A stretch of DNA of 64,000 nt from CAVTLG01 sp963735495 (GTDB lineage: Bacteria; Chloroflexota; Ktedonobacteria; Ktedonobacterales; Ktedonobacteraceae), in assembly GCA_963735495.1 (NCBI GenBank), contig CAVTLG010000009.1, positions 1,364,001 to 1,428,000 on the forward strand. The letters run 5' to 3'. The notes under the pieces are model-generated. The model had not been told where the DNA came from, did no database searches, and saw nothing but the letters and a program-made list of their open reading frames with translations. A program made the translations under genes and the position numbers. Positions 28,416 to 37,695 of this stretch are shown piece by piece (the first letter of the stretch is position 1; each line of letters begins with the position of its first letter).

Positions 28416-30110
28416 AAACCCTGCCCTTCTGTGTGTAAAGGTAATGTAAAGCGAAAAACAGCCCCGCCGTCGGGCCTATTCTCAGCCCAGATATGTCCCC
28501 CGTGCGCCTCGACCAGGCCACGGCATACGGCAAGGCCCAGGCCAGTGCCCATCACACTGGTCGCGCGGCGCGTGGTTCCCGAGACGCGATAGAATTTGTC
28601 AAAAATACGCTCCAGGTCGTAAGGGGGAATACCCGGACCACGATCAGCGATACTGATCATGATCTGCTGCTCAACGACCTGCACCGAGATCTCAATAGGC
28701 GAGGCGGCAGACGTGTAGCGCACGGCATTTTCAATCAAATTCGTCAATACCTGGTCCATCTGCAAATAATCCAGTGCGACCGGCGGCAGATCGTCAGGGA
28801 TAGACGTACGCACCTGGCGTCCCTGCAAAAGCGTTTGCATATGGCCTAACACGTCGTGGATCAGTTCATCCACAGGATACCACTCTTTCTCAGGCTTGAG
28901 CGCTCCACCTTCGATACGCGACATGTCCAGCAAATTGCCCACCAGGCGATTGAGACGATCAGCCTCCCGCTCGATAGCGGATGCAAAACTACGACGCGCA
29001 TCGTCATCCCATTGTACATCTTCCTGCAGTAAACTGCTGGCAGCTGCTTTGATCGAGGCCAGCGGAGTACGCAGATCATGAGAAACCGAAGAGAGTAGCG
29101 CTGAACGCAAGGCATCTGTACGACGCAACAACTCAATTTTCGAGCGTCTCGCGGTGCAGGCGCGCCCGCTCAATCATGGAGGTTGCCTGGTCCAGAAACG
29201 TCCAGAAAAACGTGGTTTGCGGATTTAAACGTGCCTGCTCAATATCCGGGTTTCTGGCAATGGTAAAACTTTGTGACCCATCCGCGATGAGCAAGCGCAC
29301 AACACCAACGACATTTTTCCCCAGTTGCAGTGGGATGATACGCACAAAACGTTTGCTCCCCAATTCCCCGGTGAGGACCCGACGGTAACGGTAGGGGAGA
29401 GATTGATTAGCAGATGAGGTCTCCGTATCGACGTAGACATCGATGATTTTGCCCTGCGACACAGCCGAAACAGCCGTTTTCACCTCGTCGTCGGAGAGCT
29501 TTAACGCTTCTACGGGTTGACATGCGTCGGCCTGTAACGTCAATTTTCCCCGCACGTCTGGCAGGAGAATAGCACAATCGCGAATGCCCGCAGAGGAAAA
29601 GTTCGCGACGATGGCACGAGCAACAATGGTGAGCTGGCGTTCTAGCGTCTCTTCCTTGGTCGTAGCATTCACCAGTTCATAGAGCGCATAGGTCTCATTG
29701 GCCCGTTGCGTGGCCTGCTCAGCACGCAGCCGCAAGGCAGATGCCAGACGTCCGGTGATAATAGCAGTCACCAGAAAGATAAATAAAGCGAGCCACTCGG
29801 CAAGATTGTTGATAGTGAACGTAAAAAGTGGCGAGACCAGAAAGTAATCGAAAGAAAAAAAAGCCACAATTGATGTAATAATGGCTGAATAGAGTCCACG
29901 CGTACTGGCAAGGCCGAGCACGACAAGCAAATAAAGCACAGAGATATTCGGAATAATGGGATACAGTTTTAAGCCATAAATAAAAGCAGTCACGAGCAGA
30001 GCAGCAATAATAGCTAGCAAGGCATCAAGATAGTAACGTTTACGCCTCTGTCCCTGTATCATACCCACAAACAGCATATGTTCAATTGTATTGGTGAGCC
30101 CTTTGTCCAT
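28412..30110 (-). pseudogene. KdpD-like membrane histidine kinase, 1-base frameshift
   Basis: The C-terminal half of a KdpD. Four helices (DUF4118-like, residues ~30-120: YYLDALLAIIAALLVTAFIYG...), a GAF-like domain (~150-300), then HisKA with SVSHDLRTPLASIKAA and the ATPase domain with NLIENAVRY, DRGPGIP and GTGLGLAVCRGLVEAHGG. The break is GAAAATTGAG (near 29139): with one A removed it reads ETLEIELLRRTDALRSALLSS, the expected link between GAF and HisKA. Coupled to kdpE. Together with the KdpD-N gene at 24-25 kb it makes a complete, split KdpD. Confidence 0.88.
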
Positions 30111-30217
30111 ACGCCCCCATTTCTCGCTGCGTCGTTCGCAGTACCCTTGAATGAAAAAAGCATATCACACAGCAAAGAGGATGTAAAAGCTGCGCTTAAA
30201 CTCTCCAGTCACGGCCC

Positions 30218-30246
30218 TTGACCCGCTATAAACGGAGCGCTATACT
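30218..30246 (+). promoter_or_regulatory. Sigma-70-type promoter giving a probably leaderless mRNA
   Basis: TTGACC (30218-30223), a 17-base spacer, then TATACT (30241-30246). The ATG of the lipoprotein gene begins 6 bases after the -10 box, so transcription should start at or next to the start codon. There is no ribosome-binding site, consistent with leaderless translation. Confidence 0.7.
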
Positions 30247-30252
30247 CAGACC

Positions 30253-31590
30253 ATGAAAGTACAACGCAGCTTATTTCTACTGCTTCTCTTGCTCAGTGGT
30301 CTGGCAGCATGTACCCCTGGGAACCTTGGGAGCACTATCGTTACATTTATACGCAATGGGCAGTTGTGGACCATTGATCCAAACGGAGCAAATGCATTTG
30401 CTATCGTCCACCAGAGCACGCCCGTCGTAGGCTATAGCTGGGCTCCAACACACGAGTTTCTTGCGTTTCGCACGCTGGATAGCGATTTCGCTAAGACAGC
30501 CGCCGCCAAACAGCTTCCTGGCGCGGCCATTAGCGGCTTAATCGGCGATGTACCAACAACAGAGAATACTATCGGTGTCGATGGCGGCACACCAATTCCC
30601 ATTGCCTTCTCCAACCCCGCCGTACGCTATAATAACGCCATATGGAATACCAATGGCACACGCTTGCTCTTCCGGCAAACCGCCAATGTACCCACTGTGA
30701 GTCCTGGTACAGCAGTCTGGTGGGTCTCGCAAAATGATCAGCCAGGCGGTATCGCCATCAAAACCCTGCCCGACTCCTACTCAATTCCGTCTGTATCATA
30801 CAACGCGCAAGACTATATGGTGGTAGGCAACGCTGCCCGTGGCGTGTTTACGACAACGCTGGCCGGAACCCATGAGCGCTCCCAGAGTGATGGGAATGCA
30901 CTCGCCGGTCATCCTCTGCCAGCAACGCTGGAACGCGTGCTCTGGCGACCCAACCACCAGAATCAAAGCTTTTTATATGCGATTGCCACATTCCCCGGTG
31001 TAACTAGCGGCATCAGCAGTGTACGCCTCTTATTGAGTACACTCAATGGACAGGTGACTACGCTGGCAACGTGTACCTGCACACAGTTCGCCTGGTCGCC
31101 CGATGGCAACCATATACTGTATACAACAGGCTCAAGCTATACTATCTTGAATGTCCAAAATTCCTCTGCATTCAGTATAACAGGAGAGCAGGGTAGCGTT
31201 CCGTACTGGTCCCCCGACGGTCGCTTCTTATTAATGGATGGCACACATACATTGACACTGATCAACGTCACAACGCAGCAGCAGGAAACGTTGCTGAGCG
31301 ATGGACAGGCAGGTCAGACAGCGGAAGCAACAACTACACGTTCGTCGGTCGATGAGCTCCTACAGCCAGTAGCGAATAGTCTGTGGGCAGCCGATAGCCA
31401 CCATTTGATTTTTCTGACGCGCAATCGTTTGCAGTGGCAAGGACAACGGCTGAGTACGGGGAATGGACTCTATAGTGTGGCCATTGATGATAACGGTCGG
31501 CCACAGGGTAATCTCACGCTGATCGATAATGGCAATGATTCACAGCCCGGCTGGACCTATGAGGATGCCAATACGTCTTTCTTATACTAA
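30253..31590 (+). CDS. TolB/WD40-like beta-propeller lipoprotein
   Basis: 445 aa. Signal peptide with lipobox LAAC (Cys20). The mature protein repeats blades of the type GNHILYTTGSSYTILNV and WSPDGRFLLMDGTH, with (A/S)W(A/S)PDG-like motifs as in TolB/DPP4-type propellers. It should be anchored outside the membrane; no enzymatic motif. Single gene with its own promoter, divergent from the kdpDE operon. Confidence 0.8.
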   Translation: MKVQRSLFLLLLLLSGLAACTPGNLGSTIVTFIRNGQLWTIDPNGANAFAIVHQSTPVVGYSWAPTHEFLAFRTLDSDFAKTAAAKQLPGAAISGLIGDVPTTENTIGVDGGTPIPIAFSNPAVRYNNAIWNTNGTRLLFRQTANVPTVSPGTAVWWVSQNDQPGGIAIKTLPDSYSIPSVSYNAQDYMVVGNAARGVFTTTLAGTHERSQSDGNALAGHPLPATLERVLWRPNHQNQSFLYAIATFPGVTSGISSVRLLLSTLNGQVTTLATCTCTQFAWSPDGNHILYTTGSSYTILNVQNSSAFSITGEQGSVPYWSPDGRFLLMDGTHTLTLINVTTQQQETLLSDGQAGQTAEATTTRSSVDELLQPVANSLWAADSHHLIFLTRNRLQWQGQRLSTGNGLYSVAIDDNGRPQGNLTLIDNGNDSQPGWTYEDANTSFLY

Positions 31591-31636
31591 TATTTCGTCT
31601 CATCTGTGGATTGCATGCTCTTTTGTAACTTTTCAG

Positions 31637-31691
31637 GTTAATCGCGTAGGGACAATCCCTTGCGGTTGTCCGGGTCTGGCCGCCGTAATGG
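31637..31691. repeat. Dispersed palindromic intergenic repeat
   Basis: CGCGTAGGGACAATCCCTTG followed by CGGTTGTCC: GGACAA/TTGTCC arms around a CCCTTGCGG core. The same unit recurs at 55.2 kb and, inverted, at 48.2 and 60.0 kb. It separates the lipoprotein gene from the GNAT remnant. Confidence 0.8.
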
Positions 31692-31895
31692 TCAAAGCCA
31701 TTCATCTCTAAGCAAGCCAAAGTAGTGTTCGTCTTCAAAACGGTTGTCGAAGAGGTAGCGCTGGCGCAAGTTTCCCTCGTAGGTAAAGCCAAGCCTGAGT
31801 AGCAGGGCCTTGGATTGCTCGTTTCTATGCAGATCTGGCTGAGAGTAAACGTTGACATAGCAGAGCGATTTAGCAGTTGTTATCAGCGTAGCCAT
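31692..31895 (-). pseudogene. C-terminal remnant of a GNAT (RimJ/RimL-type) acetyltransferase
   Basis: Only ~60 residues remain, but NEQSKALLLRLGFTYEGNLR then RYLFDNRFEDEHYFGLLRDEW is the unmistakable end of RimJ/RimL-like N-acetyltransferases (last strands and helix of the fold, including part of the acetyl-CoA pocket). The N-terminal ~120 residues are missing, replaced by unrelated sequence near the next gene. Not expected to be functional. Confidence 0.8.
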
Positions 31896-31984
31896 TGACT
31901 ATAAGAATAACGCCCTATACAGAGCAGAGCGCAGGATGTACAATGGTGGCATATCCAAATAGAAAAAGTGAGGAGCAAAGCGAG

Positions 31985-32182
31985 ATGAGTACCCAGAAGC
32001 CACAGGGTAAATTTTCTGCTTCATCTGAAGATGATGATCTCGATAATGAAGAGTATGATGATATGGAGTTGCTCGAACGCCTGGAGACGTTGCGCGAAGA
32101 TATGGAAGATCTCGGTGTTACGTCACTGGCAGAAGTGACCCGGCGCATTGAGGAGCTTCATCGGCAATTAGATAACAAATAA
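31985..32182 (+). CDS. Small acidic hypothetical protein
   Basis: 65 aa beginning MSTQKPQGKF, with an acidic tract (SSEDDDLDNEEYDDMELLER) and then a predicted amphipathic helix EVTRRIEELHRQLDNK. ATG at 31985 follows GAGGAG; a longer frame from 31895 is less likely. No family recognised. The helix suggests a coiled-coil partner. Codon use looks like that of real genes. Confidence 0.55.
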   Translation: MSTQKPQGKFSASSEDDDLDNEEYDDMELLERLETLREDMEDLGVTSLAEVTRRIEELHRQLDNK

Positions 32183-32366
32183 TAGTTGTCGCCAAATAAT
32201 GCACCTATCTCTGCGGATCGAGATGCATCAGGGTATTCAACGGGCGAGGTGAACCCACCAATTTCAACGAATCCAGAGATTCAAACGGGTAGGGGCGTGT
32301 CCCGACGACCGCACCGGAGGGTATTCAGAGGATGGTTCTCGTAAGGCTTGGGGCGCACGCAAGGTG
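32183..32366. repeat. Palindromic intergenic repeat region, split by the IS4 element
   Basis: Contains GGGTAGGGGCG (32289) and, just before the IS, GGGGCGCACGCAAGGTG. Joined to the sequence after the IS (ACGCCCCTACCC) this restores a palindrome GGGGCG...CGCCCC of the common intergenic family. Confidence 0.7.
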
Positions 32367-33858
32367 CACCTACTCCAACTAATTCAAGAAAGGGGTTGCA
32401 AAAACGAAAAAAAGAGAGGACAATCTTTTTCAAAAAGAATAGTTTGAAAGAGAAAAAGGAGACCTCTCTATGCCGTATGATACCCCAGGACAGCGAGAAT
32501 TGCCATTAATAGAGAAGCCGATAGAGTTGATGGAAACGATGATGATGCAAGCTATTGAGCAGCCGCAGGAAAGAGCCGTGCTCAAAAAGCCAGGACGGCC
32601 AGCACGGATGAGCAATCATCTCTTGGCAGCAGGCATCCTGTGGTGTTTGCTGCATGGATGGGTCTCCCAATGGGACTTGTGGCGACGGATCAGCGTCTTT
32701 GGGGTGGGCAACCTGACTCCGGTTCCGGTGTGTGATCAGGCGATTTACAACCGACTGGGCAAGCAGGGAACGGAGGTGATGCAGCGGCTCTGTGCTCAGA
32801 TCAGTCGATGGTTGTGGCAGTGGATGGCTCCTTATGAAGAGCGTCAGTTGGCTCCTTTTGCCACACGGATTTATGCGCTCGATGAAAGTACCATGCGAGC
32901 CGTCAAACGCTGGCTTGAGGAACTGCGTGATGTCCCTCTAGGAGATCTCGCCTTATTGGCAGGACGGCTGGTTGGGCTCTTTGACCTTCGTCGGCAACAG
33001 TGGGTGCGCATCGACTGGCTTCCCGATGCGATTGCCAATTGTCAGGCGCACGCCCAAGACATGCTGAGCACGGTGGAAGCGGGAGCCCTGTTGCTCTTTG
33101 ACTTGGGGTATTACAATTTTGAGTGGTTTGATAGCTTGACGCAACGAGGGATCTGGTGGGTAGCACGTCTGAGAAGCAATGGGTCCTACGTCATCGAGCA
33201 TTGCCTGGTGCAGCGTGATGGCTACTTTGAGGCTCTGATTTTTCTGGGAGCGTACCGTGCGGATCGGACGGCCTATCTGATGCGACTGGTGCGCGTGCGC
33301 TATCGGGGACAATGGTACAGCTACATCAGCAACGTCACCGATCCGTGCCAATTGAGTGGGGCGCAGATCGTGGCGTTGTATGCACGCCGCTGGGATATTG
33401 AGCTCGGCTTCCGCCTCTTGAAAGATCACTTGGGACTCAACTTGCTCTGGAGTGCGAAGATGCAGGTCATTGGAGCCCAACTCTGGGCCACCGTGATCCT
33501 GGCTCAGCTCTTGCATGCCTTGCAGGTCCAGGTGGCCGTCGAGTCTGGGGTGGAGACCTTTGATGTCTCAGTGGAGTTGCTCTGGCGCTATCTGCCCGCA
33601 TTGTCCCAACTTTCGGCCAAGCAAGCCACCCCCTTGCTTGAAGTCATCAAGCAGGTCGGAGTCGCTCTCAAGCTGATCCGACCTAGTACGCGCATCCGGC
33701 GAGAGGTTCCCGACATTGACTGGCAAGAGATGACTCCTCTTCCCGTCGATCTGGTCTGGATACGAGAACCTCGGTATGCCCATAAAACCAATGAGACCCG
33801 TTCTCGTACGTCTAAAAAGGCCAAACAGGAGCCTGGGGTCATTTAGTTGGAGTAGGTG
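32367..33858 (+). mobile_element. IS4-family insertion sequence with 10-bp target duplication
   Basis: 1492 bp. Ends are perfect 16-bp inverted repeats, CACCTACTCCAACTAA at the left and its complement at the right. Flanked by the direct repeat ACGCAAGGTG (32357-32366 and 33859-33868). Contains one intact transposase gene. The perfect target duplication and intact gene indicate a recent insertion. Confidence 0.95.
32470..33846 (+). CDS. IS4-family transposase
   Basis: 458 aa, uninterrupted. DDE residues: YALDEST (first D), LLFDLGYY (second D), and the IS4 signature Y-(2)-R-(3)-E-(6)-K exactly met by YARRWDIELGFRLLK (catalytic E inside). The N-terminal ~110 residues are a helical DNA-binding region. 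AAAAAGGAG precedes the ATG. Apparently able to mobilise its own element. Confidence 0.95.
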   Translation: MPYDTPGQRELPLIEKPIELMETMMMQAIEQPQERAVLKKPGRPARMSNHLLAAGILWCLLHGWVSQWDLWRRISVFGVGNLTPVPVCDQAIYNRLGKQGTEVMQRLCAQISRWLWQWMAPYEERQLAPFATRIYALDESTMRAVKRWLEELRDVPLGDLALLAGRLVGLFDLRRQQWVRIDWLPDAIANCQAHAQDMLSTVEAGALLLFDLGYYNFEWFDSLTQRGIWWVARLRSNGSYVIEHCLVQRDGYFEALIFLGAYRADRTAYLMRLVRVRYRGQWYSYISNVTDPCQLSGAQIVALYARRWDIELGFRLLKDHLGLNLLWSAKMQVIGAQLWATVILAQLLHALQVQVAVESGVETFDVSVELLWRYLPALSQLSAKQATPLLEVIKQVGVALKLIRPSTRIRREVPDIDWQEMTPLPVDLVWIREPRYAHKTNETRSRTSKKAKQEPGVI

Positions 33859-33983
33859 ACGCAAGGTGACGCCCCTACCCGTTCGTCGACGCACCTCAGC
33901 AGTTCTTACGTTTGCGCGAATGGATAACGCCCCTACCCACGCGCAAACCGCGTTCGACGTGCATACTAGTGCAGTAACTGCTT

Positions 33984-34697
33984 TTAGCCGCCAAGATATG
34001 CCTGGCGCACGAGATCGTTGGTTAAAAGGTTACGCGCGGTGTCGCTTAAGACGATTTTACCCGTCTGCAAGACATAACCACGGTCAGCCAGACTGAGAGC
34101 CATGGATGCGTTTTGCTCAACGAGAAAGATAGTGACACCGTCATCACGAATGCGCGTGATGGTGTTAAAGACAGTCTCGACGAGGATGGGCGAAAGTCCC
34201 ATCGATGGCTCGTCCATACACAGCATGCGCGGACGAGACATCAGGGCGCGCGCCATGGCCAGCATCTGCTGCTCACCACCAGACATGGTACCAGAAATCT
34301 GCTTCAAGCGCTCACCCACACGGGGGAAGATCTGACAAACACGCTCCAGATCTGCCTTGATCTCCGCCCTATTTGAGCGCGTGTAAGCGCCAATCTCCAG
34401 GTTCTCCAGCACCGTCATGCGCGGAAAAATACGCCGCGCCTCCGGCACAAGCGCCAACCCGGACTTGACAATTTCGCCGGTCAGTTTGTGCTCGATAGGC
34501 TTGCCATCAAAGTAAACTGAACCATTTTTCGGGCGCACCAGGCCAAAGATCGTCTTCATCGTAGTCGTCTTGCCAGCCGCGTTAGCTCCTAACAGGCAGA
34601 CAATTTCGCCCCTGTGCACTTCAAGCGAAACATCTTGTAACACATGGCTCGGACCATAGTAGGTGTTTATATCCGTAAGCTGTAATATCGTAGACAT
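33984..34697 (-). CDS. livF: Branched-chain amino-acid ABC transporter ATPase LivF
   Basis: 237 aa. Walker A LGANAAGKTTTMK, signature MSGGEQQMLAMARAL, Walker B RMLCMDEPSMGLSP, H-loop VEQNASMALSLAD; LivF lacks the LivG-type insertion, as here. Final gene of the livKHMGF cluster, 47 bases after livG. Provides, with LivG, the ATP-driven motor. Confidence 0.95.
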   Translation of the reverse strand: MSTILQLTDINTYYGPSHVLQDVSLEVHRGEIVCLLGANAAGKTTTMKTIFGLVRPKNGSVYFDGKPIEHKLTGEIVKSGLALVPEARRIFPRMTVLENLEIGAYTRSNRAEIKADLERVCQIFPRVGERLKQISGTMSGGEQQMLAMARALMSRPRMLCMDEPSMGLSPILVETVFNTITRIRDDGVTIFLVEQNASMALSLADRGYVLQTGKIVLSDTARNLLTNDLVRQAYLGG

Positions 34698-34744
34698 TTT
34701 GATTTGACCTCATTACGCGCCCGCAAAATAGTATACAGCAGTTT

Positions 34745-35584
34745 TCATTCAGACACTTCCTGACTGGTTGAAGTGGGTTTGCCCAGATAAGCCGCAATGA
34801 CTCTTTCATCCTGCCGTATCGCATCAGGCAGTCCTTCTGCGATTTTCCGACCATAGTCCAGCACAGCAATACGATCTGATAAGCCCATAGTGACCGCTAG
34901 CTTGTGCTCGATCAAGAGGATGGTCAACCCCAATTCATCGCGCAAACGCCGGATGTATTTGACGGCCTCCAGCGTTTCAGCTTCGTTCATGCCTGCCGTC
35001 GGCTCGTCCAACAACAATAGTTTTGGCTTCGCCGCCAGAGCACGCGCGATTTCAACACGCCGACGCTCGGCATAAGAGAGGTTAATAACATATTCGTCCT
35101 GGCGCGCGACCAGCACGGCCCCAAAGAAACCTAACAGCTCAAGCGAACGCTTGCGCGCCTCGGCCTCCTCATGCACCACAGCAGGAGTGTGCAACAGCGA
35201 ACCGATGACGCCGCCTTTGAGCTGCGTGTGCTGACCAACCAGTACGTTTTCGAGTACCGTCATGTTATTAAACAAACGGATGTTTTGAAAGGTGCGCGTA
35301 ATGCCTTGCTTGACAATCTGGTCAGGATGCAGGCCCACAGCCGATTTCCCCACGAGACGAATATCCCCTGAGGTCGGTCGATAGATGCCGGTAATCAGAT
35401 TAAAAGCAGTCGTCTTGCCAGCTCCGTTAGGACCAATGATGCTCACGATCTCGCGCGGCCACACCTGCAAATCGATGTTCTCCACGGCGGTCAGCCCACC
35501 AAAACGCTTGGTGAGAGCACTCAATTCGAGCAGCGGAACAGCGGTAGACTCAGCAGCAGCCTCCGATGCATGGTTTATACTCAT
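34745..35584 (-). CDS. livG: Branched-chain amino-acid ABC transporter ATPase LivG
   Basis: 279 aa. Walker A GPNGAGKTTAFNLITG, the LivG-type FQNIRLFNNMTVLENV segment, signature LSYAERRRVEIARAL, Walker B LLLLDEPTAGMN, H-loop IEHKLAVTMGL. The C-terminal tail is short and acidic. Located between livM and livF in the usual order. Confidence 0.95.
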   Translation of the reverse strand: MSINHASEAAAESTAVPLLELSALTKRFGGLTAVENIDLQVWPREIVSIIGPNGAGKTTAFNLITGIYRPTSGDIRLVGKSAVGLHPDQIVKQGITRTFQNIRLFNNMTVLENVLVGQHTQLKGGVIGSLLHTPAVVHEEAEARKRSLELLGFFGAVLVARQDEYVINLSYAERRRVEIARALAAKPKLLLLDEPTAGMNEAETLEAVKYIRRLRDELGLTILLIEHKLAVTMGLSDRIAVLDYGRKIAEGLPDAIRQDERVIAAYLGKPTSTSQEVSE

Positions 35585-35611
35585 AGTTTTACTCTTTCCC
35601 TCCCAGGACGG

Positions 35612-37639
35612 CTACTCAACACGGACGTCCGCTTCAAAGCCAGGAGCACCCGGCGGCTCATCCAGCGCACCAAGTCCAAGCGACTCATCCTCAGACTCAT
35701 TCTCAACATGGTGCAGTTCGCGTTTGCGCCGCGCGCTGGGAATAAGGCCCTCTGGACGGAAAATCATCACCAGGACCAGGATGGTGCCAAAGATCAAGTT
35801 ACGAATGTTGCTAAAGGTAAAACCAGGTACAACCTGGATAATAGCTGCGTAAATCGGATGCATAAAGCTGGCTGGATTGGCCGCCAGTGTATCCAGCTGA
35901 CCAAGCACAAACTCATTGAGCGTATAGACGACAAGCGCGCCAACAATCACTCCCGGTATACTGCCAAGACCACCAATCACGACCATCGCCAGGTAGATCA
36001 CAGAGTCACTAAAGTTAAAGTTATCGGGCGAGACGCCACCCAGTTTTGCCGCGTGATACATACCGGCCAGGCCCGAGAAAAACGCTCCAGCGGCAAAGGC
36101 AAACAGCTTTGTATTGACCAGGTTGATGCCGGAAGACGCAGCCGCAATCTCATCCTCACGCAACGCCACCCAGGCACGACCTAACCGCGAATCACGTAAA
36201 CGAATATTGGCAAAAATCACCACGGTGATCATGGCTAAAATTAAGTAATAGTAGGGATTGGAGGTAAAGAGGGTCCAGTTCACACCAGGGAAAGCTGGAG
36301 ACTGCACGCCAATCAGACCGTTCGTACCACCGGTAAAACTCGTGAGTTGCAAGAAAAATATCGGCACGATCTCACCAAAACCAAGGGTGACGATGGCCAG
36401 ATAATCACCACGCAAGCGCAACGTCGGAGCACCCAGCAAGACACCAAAACCAGCCGTGAGCAGCGCACCAAGGATGAGCACCAGCCAGAAAAGCGCAGAT
36501 GTCAGTTGCGGGCTGAGCTGTATGCCAGTCAATACCGTGAACTGACTCGAACCAACGATGCCCCAGGTATACGCGCCGATGGCGAAGAAAGCTACATAGC
36601 CGAGATCCAGCAGGCCAGCAAAACCAACCACGATGTTCAGACCAAGCGCGAGAATGACATAATAACCCGCATCAGCATAACCGGATACGCGACCATCTGT
36701 GCCCGGGCCAAACAGGTAGTTATCAATAAAAGGATAGAGCAGCAGGAAAGCAGCGAGCAACACAATATAAAAGCGCTGGGCACCTGTACTGAGTAGAGGC
36801 GCGTCATTGGGCACGAAATCTTTGGCCTCCTCACGCACACGAGCAGTCGAAAGCATGGCGAGCCGCGTCTTCTTCGCTCCATTAGACGTTGAGTTGCCAT
36901 TACTGCCATTACTCCCATTGCCATTCTTCTTTGGCGAGAGCACATAGCGCAGTGCAAAACGTCCACCCAGCTGTCCCAGGAAATAGCCCGCCACAGGCAA
37001 CACGAGCGTACGAATAAGCACCCAGATCAAGAGCACAGATGGCAGAGAACCCATCACATAGAAGATGATGTCGACGATAAGCCAGATGAGCGCAAAGAGC
37101 GTGGCAAACCAGAAGCTCGCCACAGTCGCGCGGCTCACTAACAGCGCTTTCTGCTCGGGACTGGGAATATCCAGACTGGCGAGCGACACAGGAGGCACGT
37201 AGTTGCGCGCTTTGCGTATGCGATTACGAATAGTGATAAACAATGCCCAGATGACTGCCGAAATCGCCAATCCCAGGATGAGACCAATAGTATTGTTGGA
37301 GATAAGCAAGAGCGGTATCACCGCGAATACGAGCATATCAAGCCAGAGAGCATACATACTGCGACGACCACTATCAGCCGCAACCAGATAACCGACCAGA
37401 GCAAGGAGCGTTGCGTAAAAAATGATGATAAAGAGCGCAGCAGGAATAAAGGTCGAGGAGGCATAGGGGACTTGTTGACCAAAAACCAGGCCAAGTAGTA
37501 CGTTATTGACAATACCCTCACCACTCCAGACAAAGGTAAATAGAGCCAGAGGTACCAGCAAAGCCACGATCCATTTGATCAGCAGCATACGCGAGTCGGG
37601 AGAGGGAAGGAGAGTTCGATTTCTCACCACTGTAGACAA
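35612..37639 (-). CDS. livM: Branched-chain amino-acid permease LivM with long N-terminal membrane extension
   Basis: 675 aa, about twice a standard LivM (~320-400). Residues ~300-640 are the conserved permease (ALGLNIVVGFAGLLDLGYVAFF, LRLRGDYLAIVTLGFGEIV, the REDEIAAASSGINLVNTK loop that binds ATPase). Residues 1-240 add about six further helices, connected by an Asn/Gly/Ser linker (NGNGSNGSNGNSTSNG). The C-terminus ends in a ~45-residue acidic tail. Start is TTG 37639 (GAGG upstream); GTG 37630 is an alternative. Confidence 0.9.
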   Translation of the reverse strand: MSTVVRNRTLLPSPDSRMLLIKWIVALLVPLALFTFVWSGEGIVNNVLLGLVFGQQVPYASSTFIPAALFIIIFYATLLALVGYLVAADSGRRSMYALWLDMLVFAVIPLLLISNNTIGLILGLAISAVIWALFITIRNRIRKARNYVPPVSLASLDIPSPEQKALLVSRATVASFWFATLFALIWLIVDIIFYVMGSLPSVLLIWVLIRTLVLPVAGYFLGQLGGRFALRYVLSPKKNGNGSNGSNGNSTSNGAKKTRLAMLSTARVREEAKDFVPNDAPLLSTGAQRFYIVLLAAFLLLYPFIDNYLFGPGTDGRVSGYADAGYYVILALGLNIVVGFAGLLDLGYVAFFAIGAYTWGIVGSSQFTVLTGIQLSPQLTSALFWLVLILGALLTAGFGVLLGAPTLRLRGDYLAIVTLGFGEIVPIFFLQLTSFTGGTNGLIGVQSPAFPGVNWTLFTSNPYYYLILAMITVVIFANIRLRDSRLGRAWVALREDEIAAASSGINLVNTKLFAFAAGAFFSGLAGMYHAAKLGGVSPDNFNFSDSVIYLAMVVIGGLGSIPGVIVGALVVYTLNEFVLGQLDTLAANPASFMHPIYAAIIQVVPGFTFSNIRNLIFGTILVLVMIFRPEGLIPSARRKRELHHVENESEDESLGLGALDEPPGAPGFEADVRVE

Positions 37640-37695
37640 ATTACATTACCTCACTTCCGCTAGTAAAAGCTAGCGAGTAGCGCCTGCTGCACCTG

